Made by a program: the position numbers and the translations under genes. Under the pieces are notes generated by a model. It did not search any database. It was given only the letters and a program-made list of their open reading frames with translations, and was not told the origin of the DNA. From contig NC_056001.1 of the NCBI RefSeq assembly GCF_018446385.1, forward strand, positions 6,591,600-6,655,599: a stretch of DNA of 64,000 nucleotides, given 5' to 3'. Numbering within the stretch: position 1 is the first letter of the stretch; each line of letters starts with the position of its first letter. This document shows, piece by piece, positions 1-13,170 of the stretch. The stretch comes from Zingiber officinale (lineage: Eukaryota; Streptophyta; Magnoliopsida; Zingiberales; Zingiberaceae).

Positions 1-1
1 C

Positions 2-1560
2 ATGGCCACGCTCCACCAGTTTACTAATGGAGTCAAGTGCCGGGTATTCCTCACCATGCTCTCCGGATCAGCGCAGAGGTGGTTCAGGCAGCTATCGATC
101 GGATCGATATGCAGCTTTAAAGATTTTCGAACGACGTTCCTCCAGCACTTTGCAAGTAGTCGCCGCTATCAAAAGATAAATGTCAAGTTGTTCGCGATTA
201 AACATGGGCCTAAGGAAGTATTGCGAGCCTATATTAAGAGGTTTAACCAAGTGGCCATGGAAGTTCCATTGACCATTCGGGAAATCTTGGCGAGTTCTTT
301 CTCCTAAGGACTTGTAGACGGTGAGTTTTTTCACTTACTCATCCGGAAGCCCCTAAGAGATTTCGATCATCTGCTCGGGTGGGTCACCGAATACATCAAT
401 GTGGAGGAGGCCTAGGTGGCTCGGAAGAAGGAAGTGATTCCCGAGCCAATTGGTGCCTCGGAATGTCGCGCGGCCCATACACACCAACCACCAAAAGGGC
501 CCCGAGCGGGAGCCGCGCCACAACATCAAGAGTCCCGGACCCATGCAGTTCAACATGTGGAGGCCTAGCGGACAAAGTTTGTTCCTATCATCGATCACCA
601 ATGCAACACCAAAGATTGCTATCAGCTCAAACCGAAGTCACGCTAACCGACACCTTTAAGATTTCGCCGCTGATCCTTGACGCCCGATCGCTGCTATCAC
701 AACCGATCAGGAGGACAACATGAGGAAGGCAGGTCGGGAGATGAGCAGCACTGATAGCAGCCCTCGCGAAGATAGTACACAAGGCCTGCACGAGCATCTA
801 TTGAGCGATCATGTCCGTCAGCTCAAGAAGAAGAGAACTAAAGCAACGCCGTTCGGGGTGGCATCGGTATGATCGTGGGAGGCCCGACCGATGGTGATTC
901 CAATAGGGTTCCGAAGTCACACACGGCGACTGGAAATACACGTCTTGTGATGCAAGGAGAAAGTAGAGGGGTCGAAGATCAGTTTTAGTCCTCGGGACTT
1001 GGAGGGAGTAGAGGTCTCTCCAAGTCTTGATGCTCGGGGCGACGTCGGTATGATCGCGAGAGGCCCGACCGACGGTGAATCCAATAGGACTTCTAAGTCA
1101 CACGTCCGGCGATTAGAAATACACGTTGTCGGGTGTAGCAAGGAGAAAGCAGAGGGGTCAGTTTTAGCCCTTGGGACTTGGAAGGAGTAGAGGTCCTTCA
1201 TGATGATGCTTTAATCATCATGGCAACAATTGCTAATTATAATATTCACCGTACCTTCGTGAATACAAGAAATTCGATGAACACCATATTTAAGAAGACG
1301 TTCGAGCAGCTTTATATCGAGCGGAGTGAGCTCCAGTCCTTGACAACACCCTTATACGGGTTCACGAGCAATGAAGTATTGCCGATCGGCCAGGCTCGGC
1401 TGGCCATATCCCTCGGGGAGAAGCCACTCCGATGGACGAGGATGACAAACTTCATTGTGATGGATGCCCCGTCCGCCTATAATGTCATACTGGGTCGACC
1501 GGAACGAGTTCCAGGCGATCGTGTCAACGTTCTGTCAGAAGATCAAGTATCCCGTGGATA
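2..1560 (+). pseudogene. gag and protease-like region of element A (fossil)
   Basis: The first 300 bases resemble the retrotransposon gag domain of plant Tat elements (a hydrophobic/aromatic core with motifs around GSAQRWF and LRAYIKRFNQVA). Around 1200-1530 is the retropepsin-like region, recognised by the family's PLYGFTSNEVLPIGQ and PSAYNVILGRP strings. Element B in this window has the same two parts at 33170-34545, which supports the family match. Broken; not a functional gene. Confidence 0.75.
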
Positions 1561-1859
1561 ACTTGGTCGGCGAAGTTAAGGGCGACCAGCTCAGCGGTGC
1601 TACGTCGAAATGGTCAAGATGAGTCACGGGCCGCGCGGATGGCTCAATGGCCGGAGGTAAATGCAATTCTGGTAGAGCCTTCTACGCTGGTCTATTACGA
1701 GGAAGAAGTCCAAGTGCATTCCAGCCAGCTGAAAGACAACTTTCATCGCAGCCGACCTGAGTGCAGAAAAGAAGGCAGAGCTGGTTGTTTGCCTGAGGCA
1801 AAACCACGATGTGTTTGCATGGGCGACTCACGAGTCGCTAGGAATCTCATCGAGCGTAG

Positions 1860-4330
1860 CATAGCATGAGTTGCACATGAAGCAAAAGAAAAGAGACTTC
1901 AGTGCGAAACAGATTCAGATCATCCGAATGGAGGTAGATAAGTTACTTGAAGCCTGACGCATCCACAAAGTTCAGTTCTCGAACTAGTTTGCTAATATTG
2001 TGTTAGTCTCCAAGCCAGACAACAAATGACAGGTTTGCATCGACTTTTGTGATATGAACAAGGTTTGCCCGAAGGGCCAGCTGTGAGCTGATCTGTATGT
2101 TGGACGCATACAAGGGCTACCACCAGGTTCCGCTCGCCAAGGAGGATCAAGAGAAGATCAATTTTATCATAACGGACGGAACCTTCTACTACAATGTCAT
2201 GTTGTTCGGCTTGAAGAACGCCGGAGTCACCTACCATAGGTTGATGAACAAGGTATTTCGAAGGTAGATCGGCCGAAACATGGAGGTATACGTAGATGAT
2301 ATTTTGATAAAATCTCTCCGAGCTGCTGACCTTTGTACAAACATAGAAGAAACATGTCGAACGCTAAAGAAGTATGAAGTCAGGCTCAACCCGAGCAAGT
2401 GCCTATTCGGGGGAAAAAGTGGGCGATTCCTTTGTTATATCGTTACCGAGCGGGGGATTGAAGTAAACTTAAGCAAAGTGGAGGCGCTCAAGGACATGCT
2501 CCCTTCACGGAACTTGAAGAAAGCTCAGCCGCTAACCAGTCGAATTACCACCTTGTCAAGGTTCATACCCAAATCCGATTGGAGCCACCCTTTCTTCAAG
2601 GTTTTACGTCGAGCTACGAAGTTTTAATAGGACGCAGAGTGTGACAAGACGCTGGAGGATCTAAAGAGTTATTTAACTTTATCCGTACTGGCAAAGCTCA
2701 TTGCTGGCGAGCCGCTCTGGATGTACTTGTCGTTCACAGAGCGGGTAGTTGGCTCAGATGCGACAGAACGACGCTGAACAATAGTTGGTCTATTTTTTGA
2801 GCCACATATTGAAAGATGCTGAATGCCACTACATCTGTCTCGAGAAACTAGCGTACGGATTTGTCCTCACCTCTTAGAGGGTACACCCATACTTTTTGTT
2901 ACATCCAATAATTGCACTAACTAACAATACTTTAGGAAGAGTTCTTCTCAACCTCGAAGCATCCAGTCGGTTGATCAAGTGGGCACGAAGTTGAGCGAGT
3001 TCGACATACAGTATCAACCCAGGTTGGCGATTAAGGCGCAAGCCTTAGCCGATTTTGTGACTGAGATACATAACACTGATCCGGAGGCAACTTGGAAGAT
3101 ATACGTGGACGGGTCGTCCACCCGGCAGAGCAGTGGAGTGGGATACTTTTGATATCACCACGCGAAGACAGAATGCAGTTGTCCGTTTCGGCTAGACTAC
3201 CGAGCTACAAACAACGAGGCAGAGTTTGCAGCACTAATCGCCGGTCTGCAAGCAACGAGTCATGTGGGAGCCACCCGAGTCCTTATCCACTCGGACTCTC
3301 AACTGGCCGCGCAACATTAGCTTTTGAGATAAACAATGCCAGACTAAGGTTGTATGCTGAGGCGTTCGAGAAATTAAAGGCCATGTTTCAAGAAGTGATT
3401 ATCCAGAAATTCCCCGAGCAAAGAATTAATATGCGGACATGCTGGTCAAGTTAGCAAGTCTTTAACCCCAATGGTGTTGGATAAACTTATCGAGCAGGTA
3501 ATGTTGGTAGCTCACATTGAGAGGCCAACTGAAAGGGAGACTTCAAGCGATTGGCGGACTCCTTTGACTGAGTTCCTCCGATCGGGCAGTGTATCGGCTG
3601 ACCGAGAGTAGGTTCGGTTAATAAAAAAGAGAGTCAGACAGTTTACGCTAGTTGGAGACCACTTATGTAAAAGGGTTTTCTCAAGACCTCTGCTGAAGTG
3701 CATCGGAACATGGGCATTCAATGCATCTTGCAAGAAGTTCACCAAGACTCTTGTGACAGTCATCCGGGCGGTCGTTCATTGGTAAGAAAAATCTTGTTGG
3801 TGGGTTATTTCTAGCCTACTCTACAAGCCGATGCCACTCGGACGATAGCAACTTGCTTGTCTTGCCAGAAATATCAGAACATACCGCATAGACTTATGGA
3901 AGAACTGAAGCATCTATTGTTTCTTGTCTGTTCGACCAGTGGGGTATGGACATTGTGGGATCCTTCCTATTGGACCGGACAAGGGAAATTTCTTCTTATG
4001 ACTGTGGCCTACTTATCTAAATGGGTGGAGGCCGAGCCACTCGCCAAGATAACCGAACATATAGTTATCATGTTCTTGTGGCAGAACATTATATGTCGGT
4101 TCGGCGTCCCTTACAAACTTGTCTCCGACAATGGAAGGTAATTTCAAGGGCGGAAGGTCAGAGAGTGGTGTGCAGATTATGGTATTATGCAGGCCTTCAC
4201 GTTAGTAGTTTACCCTTAAAGCAATGGCCAAGCGGAAGTCACCAACAGAGAAATCTTCAGAAGGCTTCGAACTCGGCTCGACCACGTTGGGGGAAGCTGG
4301 GTAGATAAACTGTCGAGCGTGATGTGAGCC
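1860..4330 (+). pseudogene. pol region of element A: RT, RNase H, integrase (fossil)
   Basis: The reverse transcriptase active-site string YVDDILIKS is visible near 2286-2312, followed by the KYEVRLNPSKC region typical of Ty3/gypsy RT. RNase H-like sequence runs from roughly 2900 to 3430. Integrase-core strings (GIVGPFP-like region, YFTKWVEAEPL-like near 4015, FGVPYKLVSDNGR near 4105) lie between about 3850 and 4300. The order RT, RNase H, integrase is that of Ty3/gypsy elements. Broken in many places. Confidence 0.8.
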
Positions 4331-4339
4331 TACCGCACC

Positions 4340-4530
4340 ACGGCCAGGGAAGTATCAAAGATTCACGTGCCGTTCGGCTATGTTATAAGTGAGCGAAGTC
4401 CTCGCGCCTAAGTGTCAAAGACTCACTTGCAGCTCGACGTTGATATAAGCGAGCTAGGCATTTGCACTAAGTGCTCAAGAGGCACGAGCCGCTTGGCTAA
4501 GCTGTACATAGACAAATATAAAGAGCCAAG
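4340..4530 (+). repeat. short tandem repeat spacer after pol in element A
   Basis: Two to three imperfect units of roughly 60 bp, each holding a 'ATATAAGCGAG' or 'TATAAGTGAGC' string followed by 'AAGTGTCAAAGACTCAC'. The same family of unit forms a much larger array in element D (27690-28660). Confidence 0.6.
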
Positions 4531-4749
4531 TATACTAGGCTAAGGATAAGCTAAGGGATCACAAGGCTTCATAACAAAGAACTTAAAAGCATTGAACAGG
4601 AGCGCGTGGATTCATATTTAAAGTTTTTTACAAAATGCACTTGGCGGGTATAAAAAACTGCTGATAAACTTATAAAAGAAACTAAGTGAGGTAGTCGAGC
4701 ACGTCGTCGAGGTGCGAATATGAAATTCTCCGTTTTATAATTTTGCTTG

Positions 4750-6900
4750 ATAGATCGGGCGAAAGGTAGCCGTCATCCTTTAATTGTTGGAGGGGCTATC
4801 AATACCGTAGTCAAAGAGGCGGAGAGTCTGGTCAGTGAACATTTCGTTGAATTCAGGGGAGCAAATGTACTTCACCCTGATAGATTCCTGTCGATCGGGT
4901 TCCTCCCCCTTGAACTTGTCGAATGTAGCATTTGACACCTCCAACTCAGCCTTCAATGCAGCCAGCTCGACAGCTTGCTTGTCTATTGTTCGTTTTTGTT
5001 TCCCAAGCTGGAGCTCACTCCCCTCCTGGCTCCTGTTCCGTCGTTCGGCTAACCTGCTCGACCGTGAGTGATTCTTTTGCCTCTTTAAGCTTTTTGGCCA
5101 AGACCCGAGCCTCCTTGTTTTTTATCTCTAGATCTTCGATGGCTCAGAGTTTCCTGGCATTGGCAGAATTTATCTTCGACTCGAAGTGGTGAGTTTGCTT
5201 GGTTAGCCGGTCTAGCTGGAGGGCCTGATCAGGATTTTTGTTCTTTTCAAGTGTGAGCGCCCGCTCGGACCCCAAAAATTGCTCGGAGCCCTTGTCTAAA
5301 TCTTTTTTGAGCTGGGTCAGCTCGCTTTGCGATCAGCTGCTTGACTCTAGCCCGTGAGGTCTCCGGTTACCCGGCTGGCGCTCGAAGCTGCTGGTTCTCA
5401 TGTTCGAGGAAGGCTAGCCATTGGCACATAGCCAGATTCTCTACCTAGAACTGCAAACCGAATAAAGCTAGTTAGTTCCGATCGGAAATGGTAAAAAAAG
5501 ACTTCGCTAAACTTAAGCCAGTTGATTTCTAGGTGAAATCGTTAGCAACCTTCCCAAACTAGAAGGTGTCGCTCGGGTCCTAGCATCCGCCCAAATCTAC
5601 GCTAGAGGACCTTGAATTGTAATTTGAGGTTGGGAGCGTGACTCGGCATCATCTGAACGGCGCCACTCATCGGTTGGTAGGCGAAGGATTGCCTTAAATT
5701 GTCGTGAAGTCGTTACTGGAGCCCGGGCCTGAAGAATCGAGGTCGCCCAACGAGAGGAGGATTCTGCTCGGTGTCGCTTGCGGGGTTGGATCAACGGCTA
5801 ACTCAACGTGGCTGATTTAGATGGAATGGCGATCGACGCCATGGAGGGACACTCGGGAGGCAGTTCGTAGTAGTCGCTGCTGCATCGCTGGCCGCCACCC
5901 AGCTTCCCTTGCCTTGCTGGTCGGCTCGTCGGATTGCTTGATCGGCAACAGGTTGTGACTTTCAAATTCGGCCACTCCTTTGGTGTTGATGTCTGCATTA
6001 GAGAGCCTACACTTGTCATTCAGCAACGCGCGGTTCATGATTCGATCTACAAAAGAGAAAGAGAAATCAGCTAGATTCAAAGGTGACAGGAAGAAAAAGG
6101 GCATACCTAGAGGGACGGGCAGCTGTGTTCGGATAGGGCTTTAGCCCGAACACATATATGACTCCCTCCAAGAGCAGCCATTGTATATGGTATTTTTGAC
6201 CGGCCAGACTTGTGGCTGCTTAGAGGTAGGCTGGCGCACTTCGGTACCTCGTGAGCGAGGGAGCTTTCGACAGTTCGATCTGCCAGCTGGTCGGAAAGGC
6301 TGGCTTAGCGGGAAAACGAACATAGAAATAGTGCTCTTTCCAGTATTTGTTGGGGGAGGGCATTTTGTCAAAATATACAGCGCTCACTCGGACTTGGAAG
6401 AGGAAGGTATCCGGCTCAAAATACTTCAGGTAATAGAAGTAGTGGAAAACGCGAGATACAAGAGGAATCTTGTAAAGACAGAATAATACAACAATCTTGC
6501 ACAGTAGTCTAAAGGAATTAGACACTAACTGATGCATGGGAATTGAAAGTATGTGCAAATTTCAGAAAAAAAGGGATGGATGGGAAAGCGAAGGCCGGTA
6601 AAAAATTGGTCTTTAAGGAAGAGAAAGAAATTATCAGGAGACGTATGAGGGCGGTCATAAGCAGAGGGAATGACAATTTTATAACTATCGGGAAAATGAT
6701 AGGTCAGTTTCATTTGGTCGACCTTATCACCATTGAATTTAGACTCGGTGGAGGTGTACCATAGCCCGGGGATGGCCGGGAGTGGAGAAGTAGAGACTGT
6801 CATAAACTAAAAGGTTAAAAGGGAGAAAAGAGAGGAAGCTTACTGACAAGGAATGCGTGGGCGTCGAACTTAGGTTGAGAAGCAGGAAAGAAGAAGACGA
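4750..6900 (-). pseudogene. antisense ORF of element A, 'putative gypsy type transposon' family (fossil)
   Basis: Read on the minus strand, the stretch 6220-6558 carries the strings LVSNSFRLLC, VSRVFHYFYYLKYFEPDTF and VYFDKMPSPNKYWKEHYF. I recognise these as the domain usually called 'putative gypsy type transposon' (PF04195-like). Downstream on the minus strand are charged, coiled-coil-like segments. Matching antisense sequence is present in elements B (38650-40770) and D (26040-27525). An intron-like interval with donor GTATGC and acceptor TTTTGTAG lies near 6030-6100. Broken copy. Confidence 0.7.
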
Positions 6901-6981
6901 GGATGAAGAGAAAAGTTAAGGGTTTAAAAGCCCTATCTGTGGCTGCCTACGATCGTCCGATCCAGGGCTTTGGAAAACGAG

Positions 6982-9191
6982 GTTTCATCGTGACCGTTGA
7001 ATTCGAAAAGGCAGTCGTCACATCAAACCCAAACATTTGCCTGTCACATCACGCATGTAGCGGCATGCAAGGGTGACACGTGGCATTCAGTTACAAGTGG
7101 CATTAATGAGGAAGTAGAGAGCATGATTATAGGGCATGGCTAAGCGTGCTTGGCATTAATGGTTGAGGATTTGAATGACTTTCAAGAAATTATGGTGACG
7201 TTCAATTAAAAGGCACTACGTGGGTTGAGCGGTTAGAGATAAGAAGGAAGTCAAAACAACGACTAAGTGTTGGCCATGATACAGCTGAGCGGCGGCTATA
7301 AACTCTTGTGCAGGGAATATCATAGCCGAGCAGCGATTATAAACCCTTAAGTGAAGATTACAGCCGAGTGGCGGCTATAAACTCTTAAGCAGTGAAGATT
7401 ACAGCAGAGCGATGGCTCTAAACCCTAGAACACCCGGTCGGGAAGAAAGAGTTCCAGAACACACTAACTGTTTAGTTAGTCAAACTTGCAATCTCCTTCG
7501 ACTAGACTAAAGGGGAAGATTTGTGATGCGGTGTTGAAGAGGGGTCTGATACGAGCTCGAGTGTCATACTACGGGAGTTTATCAAATTATAATTAAAGTT
7601 ACCGAATCCTCTCTACACTAAAGTAGTATAGGGATGACTCGGGTCGTCTCACAAGGAATGTAACGATAGGCTGATATCTTCTGGATTGATTATTTCTTTG
7701 AATTTTTAACATGAAAATGGAGGGGTTGGATTTGAGTTCTAAACTATGATATGAAATAGCAAAACAAGTATGAAATTAAACCTAACGAACAAAAGAGCAA
7801 TGCAAGTATGAAAATCTAGTCTAACTTAAACTATGATTGCAATGAAATTAAAGCAACATAAAGTAAGTATTGAATGAAATCTAGAGCATTAAAGAAATCT
7901 AATTTAACCTAATTGTATCCAAACAAAGAACATAACTTATATCAATTGAAAGAGATAAGACATGCAGAAATTAAGCAAAATAAAGTGCACAAATTTAAAC
8001 CTAACTATTGGAAGAAGCATTTGTCAAACACCTGATGAGCAAGAATCAAAATAAAATGAATACATGCAAATCTAAAATATGGGAGAGTTTCATCGTGACC
8101 GTTGAATTCGAAAAGGCAGTCGTCACATCAAACCCAAACATTTGCCTGTCACATCACGCATGCGGCGGCATGCAAGGGTGACATGTGGCATTCAGTTACA
8201 AGTGGCATTAATGAGGAAGTAGAGAGCATGATTATAGGGCATGGCTAAGCGTGCTTGGCATTAATGGTTGAGGATTTGAATGACTTTCAAGAAATTATGG
8301 TGACGTTCAATTAAAAGGCACTACGTGGGTTGAGCGGTTAGAGATAAGAAGGAAGTCAAAACAACGACTAAGTGTTGGCCATGATACAGCTGAGCGGCGG
8401 CTATAAACTCTTGTGCAGGGAATATCACAACCGAGCAGCGGTTATAAACCCTTAAGTGAAGATTACAGCCGAGTGGCGGCTATAAACTCTTAAGCAGTGA
8501 AGATTACAGCAGAGCGATGGCTCTAAACCCTAGAACACCCGGTCGGGAAGAAAGAGTTCCAGAACACACTAACTGTTTAGTTAGTCAAACTTGCAATCTC
8601 CTTCGACTAGACTAAAGGGGAAGATTTGTGATGCGGTGTTGAAGAGGGGTCTGATACGAGCTCGAGTGTCATACTACGGGAGTTTATCAAATTATAATTA
8701 AAGTTACCGAATCCTCTCTACACTAAAGTAGTATAGGGATGACTCGGGTCGTCTCACAAGGAATGTAACGATAGGTTGATATCTTCTGGATTGATTATTT
8801 CTTTGAATTTTTAACATGAAAATGGAGGGGTTGGATTTGAGTTCTAAACTATGATATGAAATAGCAAAACAAGTATGAAATTAAACCTAACGAACAAAAG
8901 AGCAATGCAAGTATGAAAATCTAGTCTAACTTAAACTATGATTGCAAGGAAATTAAAGCAACATAAAGTAAGCATTGAATGAAATCTAGAGCATTAAAGA
9001 AATCTAATTTAACCTAATTGCATCCAAACAAAGAACATAACTTATATCAATTGAAAGAGATAAGACATGCAGAAATTAAGCAAAATAAAGTGCACAAATT
9101 TAAACCTAACTATTGGAAGAAGCATTTGTCAAACACCTGATGAGCAAGAATCAAAATAAAATGAATACATGCAAATTTAAAATATGGGAGA
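6982..9191. repeat. tandem direct duplication, 2 x 1105 bp
   Basis: Unit 1 is 6982-8086 and unit 2 is 8087-9191. By eye the two differ at about 11 positions (about 1%), nearly all transitions. Each unit holds the end of element A's 3' non-coding region, the first 23 bases of its 3' LTR, and the first 540 bases of the element inserted there. The junctions share GTT. The duplication therefore happened after the insertion and is young compared with element A. Confidence 0.95.
7275..7410 (+). repeat. about 38-bp imperfect tandem repeat (3' region of element A)
   Basis: Three to four units with the core 'GAGCGGCGGCTATAAACTCTT', also present in the duplicated copy about 1105 bases downstream. It resembles the unit of the 37905-38370 array in element B, in which GAGCGGCGAC is followed by TTAAACCC. 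Confidence 0.6.
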
Positions 9192-10360
9192 GTTCAAGTC
9201 AATTACAATTCAACCAATAATGAAATCATACCAACACTAAAACATGAACACAAGCAAGCAATCAAACATCAACGAAGTAAATAATCAAATCACACATCAA
9301 ACAAAAATGAACCGGGCTTGCTTTGTATAGTTGTGATGGAGTTTGAATGTGGGCTGCTTTGTTGGAAGAACGGACGATGGATTGATCGGATGAAGAAGAT
9401 GACGAAATCTCTACTGATTTTTGGTGATGGGGAACCCCAACTTGGTTCCGTTAAGACCTGTTGGAGGGCGGCTGTGGATCCGATGAAGAGGATGCTGACC
9501 AACTGAGAAAGGAATCACCTTAACTCATTGGTGTTGACTTACGGTGGAGGATGCCAGATCCATTCGGGACTAATGAAAGACGTGGCAAGGTGGAAGAGGT
9601 AACCGGCTTGATCCCTTCTTCTAACCCGAAGAGAAGAGGTCTTCGATGGTGCTAGACGGAGAAGAGGGAAAGCTTGATGTGGAGGTGGATCCCGGCCGAC
9701 GACGATGGGGGTGGAGATGGTTTCGCCGACCGTTGATGGTGTGCAATGGGAGCAGAGAAGCGTTCGGGGTGTCCGCCCAAGAGGCAGCCGAGAAGAAGAT
9801 TCAAAGCGAAAAAACAAGAACCTAGGGTTACTGTGCTTCGTGAGTTTAATTTCCCCAAATATGATCGGACAGCCAGGATTATCCCAGATCTATGTGAATG
9901 GATGACATCAAATCTGATTGAACAGTCAAGATCGGCTGGAACCAGTTGAATGATCAGGAAGGCTAGATCTTAATGAACGGCTCATATCATCCCAGATCTA
10001 TACAGATGGATCAAAATCAACCAGATCTTGATGAACGGTCATAATTAACCATATCTGAGCCTTTTAATTAATTTGCTTCAGATTTGATCAGATGGCTTAG
10101 ATTTCTTCATATTAGACTTTTCCTTACCCAAGCCTTTAGCTTTAATTTGGTTCAACTTAAGCTCAATTCGTAAAAAAAATAAAATAAAATAAAAGTGCAC
10201 AATTATAAGTAGAAATCCATAAAAATAGGAAGAATTATAACAAAGCCCATAATATGAATCCAACTCAATAAACATGATAAGAATCATCAATTAACCATAT
10301 GAGAGGATTAAAATATGAAAATTAATGGTAAAAATAATGCATCAAAATGCTAGTTATAAT
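8652..10360. mobile_element. unclassified insertion inside the 3' LTR of element A
   Basis: The LTR of element A matches the family for 23 bases (8629-8651), then unrelated sequence starting TGATACGAGC runs to about 10360, after which the family LTR resumes. The insert is AT-rich with many short near-repeats in its first half. Around 9540-9900 it is GC-richer and has short reading frames without recognisable domains. I see no transposase or RT. It could be a solo LTR or leader of another LTR family. The first 540 bases also occur at 7547-8086 because of the tandem duplication. Confidence 0.5.
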
Positions 10361-11151
10361 TCGGCTAACGTGGAGGTCAAAGTCAAGGAAGGTAAAAGGA
10401 CGTTGTCCATAGATCAGGCAAAGTCGACCATTTGGCCAAGTCATGGTCGGACGAGCGACACGACTGAAGGGACGAGCCGGGCTATGCGGACAACATGAGG
10501 TTATAAGAGACAAACAAGTAGTGCATCTCCCGACCATCGTTCCTACAGAGCGGGAGGCGTGTCTGTCCAGATGAGAGGTAGCCCTTCGATAACGGAAAAG
10601 ATAAGTGAAGGGAGATTGTGCTAGTTAGCACGATCGAGAGGTGTCCTGGCCGAGCAGACATTGATCGGCTTACCGCTAGTCTCACCCACGTATCTCCTCG
10701 TATTCTTTTGGAGGTTTGTGACACTAACAACAGAGCATGTTCCGCAGGCAAATCATACTTTAGAAGCTTCCAGCCTGTCGTCAGAGATATGCATGATCGC
10801 TTGAGGAAAGATGTCAGGACACTTTTTGACTTGGTGTTTTAGAGGATGTTTGGGGAAATATGCACACGCTTTGAGATACGTGTACAGACACTACAGTGAC
10901 AGTATAAAAAGGGGTTCCCATCTATCGGAAGAGGTATATGCAACTTTGTTATTTTATACGTTTAGCTACAATATTCTTACTATTCTCCCACATCACCGGA
11001 AATTGACTTGAGCATCGGAAGGCCAACGCCGGGAACCCCTTCCTGGTCTGGCACTGATGCTTTTGTATTGCAAGACCACGTGAAGTCTTTGCCTCGTCAA
11101 TCGTTGAGCCAGATTCCAGCTTGTCATCTTCTCCGCTTTCAGACAGGAACA
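10361..11151 (+). mobile_element. remainder of 3' LTR of element A
   Basis: Alignable by eye with the LTRs of element B: GTGGAGGTCAAAGTCAA at the start, a TATA-like string GTATAAAAAGGGG near 10904, TTGACTTGAGCATCGGA near 11003, and the terminal CTTTCAGACAGGAACA ending at 11151. The TATA-like site about 250 bases before the end marks the expected start of R. Confidence 0.75.
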
Positions 11152-12770
11152 ATAACTAAGAAAGAAGTTAAGAAAGTAGTGAATTATATCAAAAATTATA
11201 TATAAAAGAAGCGAAAAGAGACATTTATAAAATAGTTAAATGGAGAGAAAGGAAGACAAGAGATCTTATCCAAATAAAATGTATTGAAGATGAATGCAAT
11301 AAGATACTAATAAACGATGGGAAAATAAAAGTACGATGGAAGTGTTATTTTTATCAACTTTTTAATGAAGGTTTAGGGCCAAGTTAAATTAGGTAATTTA
11401 AGTAGGTCAAATAAGTATAGAAATTTAAAATTTATCATAGAATTTAAACTTTAAAAGTAGAATAAATTTTAAATATGATACACAATAGAAAAGTCGTTGG
11501 ACCAGGCGAATTTCGATAGGGATATGAAAATGCCTATGAAAATAAGATATTGAATGACTTACAAAATTATTTGACGTAATATTAAAATGGAAAAAAATGT
11601 TTGATCAGTACTCTAGTTCCCTTATATAAAAATAAGGGAGACATATAAAATTGTGCAAACTATAGGGGTATTAAACTAATGAGTCATATCATGAAACTTT
11701 GGAAAAGAGTAATAGAAAAATAATTAAGGAAGGAGACTGAAAATCAATTTGGGTTTATGTCTGGAAGGTCAACAATAGAAGTTATACATCTTCTTAGATA
11801 ACTAATTGAAAAATATCAGGAGCACAAATAAGATCTATATGGTATTACTTAGAAAAAGCTTATGATAGAGTCCGAAGAAATAATATGAAAAATTTTAGAA
11901 AAGAGAGGTGTTAGTAACATATATTGAACTAATTAAGAATATGTATGAGGATGTAACGACAAGAGTAAAAACTTCAGACGGAGTAATTGAAGTATTTTCA
12001 ATAAGGTTAGAATTACATTAAGAATCAACTTTAAGTTCTTATCTTTTTACACTGATTTTGGACGAATTCACTCAAGATACAATACTGTGGTGTATGTTAT
12101 TTGTAGACGATATGGTTTTGGTAGATGAAACACGTGAAGGAGTAAATATTTAAGTAGAATAAAGACAGAATATATGGAATTTAAGTTTAGCAATATTAGA
12201 CATAATGAGACAATTGTTAAGATAGGAGATGACGAGTCGTTTGAAACTGAGAGCTTTAAATATTTATGATCATTTTTGTAAAACGATGGTGAGATTGAGA
12301 GAGATGTCTTACATAGAATACAAGGAAGATGATTGAAATATAGGAGAACATCGGATGTTTTATGTGATCATAAAATACCTCTAAACTTGAAAGAAAGTTA
12401 TACAAAGTCGTAGTTAGACCTGCTATGTTACATGAGGCTGATTGTTGGGCTATGACTCGAGCATATAACCAGAAGATGAGAGTTGCAGAGATGAGGATAT
12501 TAAGGTGGATGTATGGATAAACAAGGATGGATAGAATAAGAACGAGAGCATTTGAGAGAAAGTCGGAATTGTAAATGCTCCCGTTAGGTGATGTGAAACT
12601 ATGATAAACACGTACATCAAACGAGGTAGAGGAAAACTAAAAAAAATTTGGTTAGTAATAATAAAATAAAATAAAATAAAATAAAATTTATTTAAGTATA
12701 AATAATGATATAATAAGTGATAGAGTCTCATAATATAAAAGGATCTATAGAGTAAACTGAAGGGTTGTTA
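11152..12770 (+). mobile_element. RTE-clade LINE, 5'-truncated, decayed
   Basis: Translated in pieces, the + strand shows an RTE-type reverse transcriptase: a WRERKTRDL-like start near 11240, RWKCYFYQLFNE near 11336-11371, EFTQD and FVDDMV near 12065-12117, and the LRWMYG string near 12500 that precedes the RTE C-terminus. It is crossed by many stops and frameshifts and has lost the endonuclease part. The tail region (TACATCAAACGAGG then an AAAAT microsatellite at 12661-12690, then AATAATGATATA) is shared with the LINE remnant at 58090-58515, so the two belong to one family. Confidence 0.75.
12661..12690 (+). repeat. (AAAAT)n microsatellite in LINE 3' region
   Basis: Five to six AAAAT/ATAAA units inside the LINE 3' region. 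The related LINE remnant at 58380 has only one or two units there, so the run expanded in this copy. Confidence 0.8.
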
Positions 12771-13170
12771 TATCACATCTCAGTTTCTGTAATTGGGTGT
12801 TTAGCCTGACCATTTCATTTGTGTAAGTGCTAAGTTTTATGGACTCCCTGTGAATTTCTCTTATTTTCCTTGAACTGGAACTATCAAGTTCTGAATACTT
12901 CCAGGTGTGCATATGTTGTAATCCTAGGTGTCTCTGGACACGTGTCCAGATTCTTCTTAGTTCTGGAACCATGCCGTACCATCGTTTTTCATAAAAGAAA
13001 CGGGCTAAAAGTTTCATGCGGTGGATACCTAAAAATATCTTCTGAATAATAATAAATAGCCAAGTGCTACATGCAATAGGTTTATGGCTTTGTTCTTTCC
13101 ACCATAATTTTGTTTGTTTTTTTCACCTTTCTTCATGATCATTCGTTGTACCTGAATCTTGTTTTGCTAG

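Larger units (their letters stand above)
1..11151 (+). mobile_element. Ty3/gypsy element A, Tat lineage, broken fossil
   Basis: The window opens inside gag. Along the + strand follow gag-like, aspartic protease-like, reverse transcriptase, RNase H and integrase-like stretches (to about 4330), a short tandem-repeat spacer, an antisense gene (about 4750-6900), a polypurine-rich site, and a 3' LTR that starts at 7524 with TGATG and ends near 11151. The order pol, antisense ORF, 3' LTR is known from the Tat group (Retand, Grande, RIRE2 kin). The 5' LTR lies outside the window. The element is heavily broken, with many breaks through gag and pol, so it is an old copy. A foreign element sits inside the 3' LTR and part of the region is tandemly duplicated; both are listed separately. 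Confidence 0.85.
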
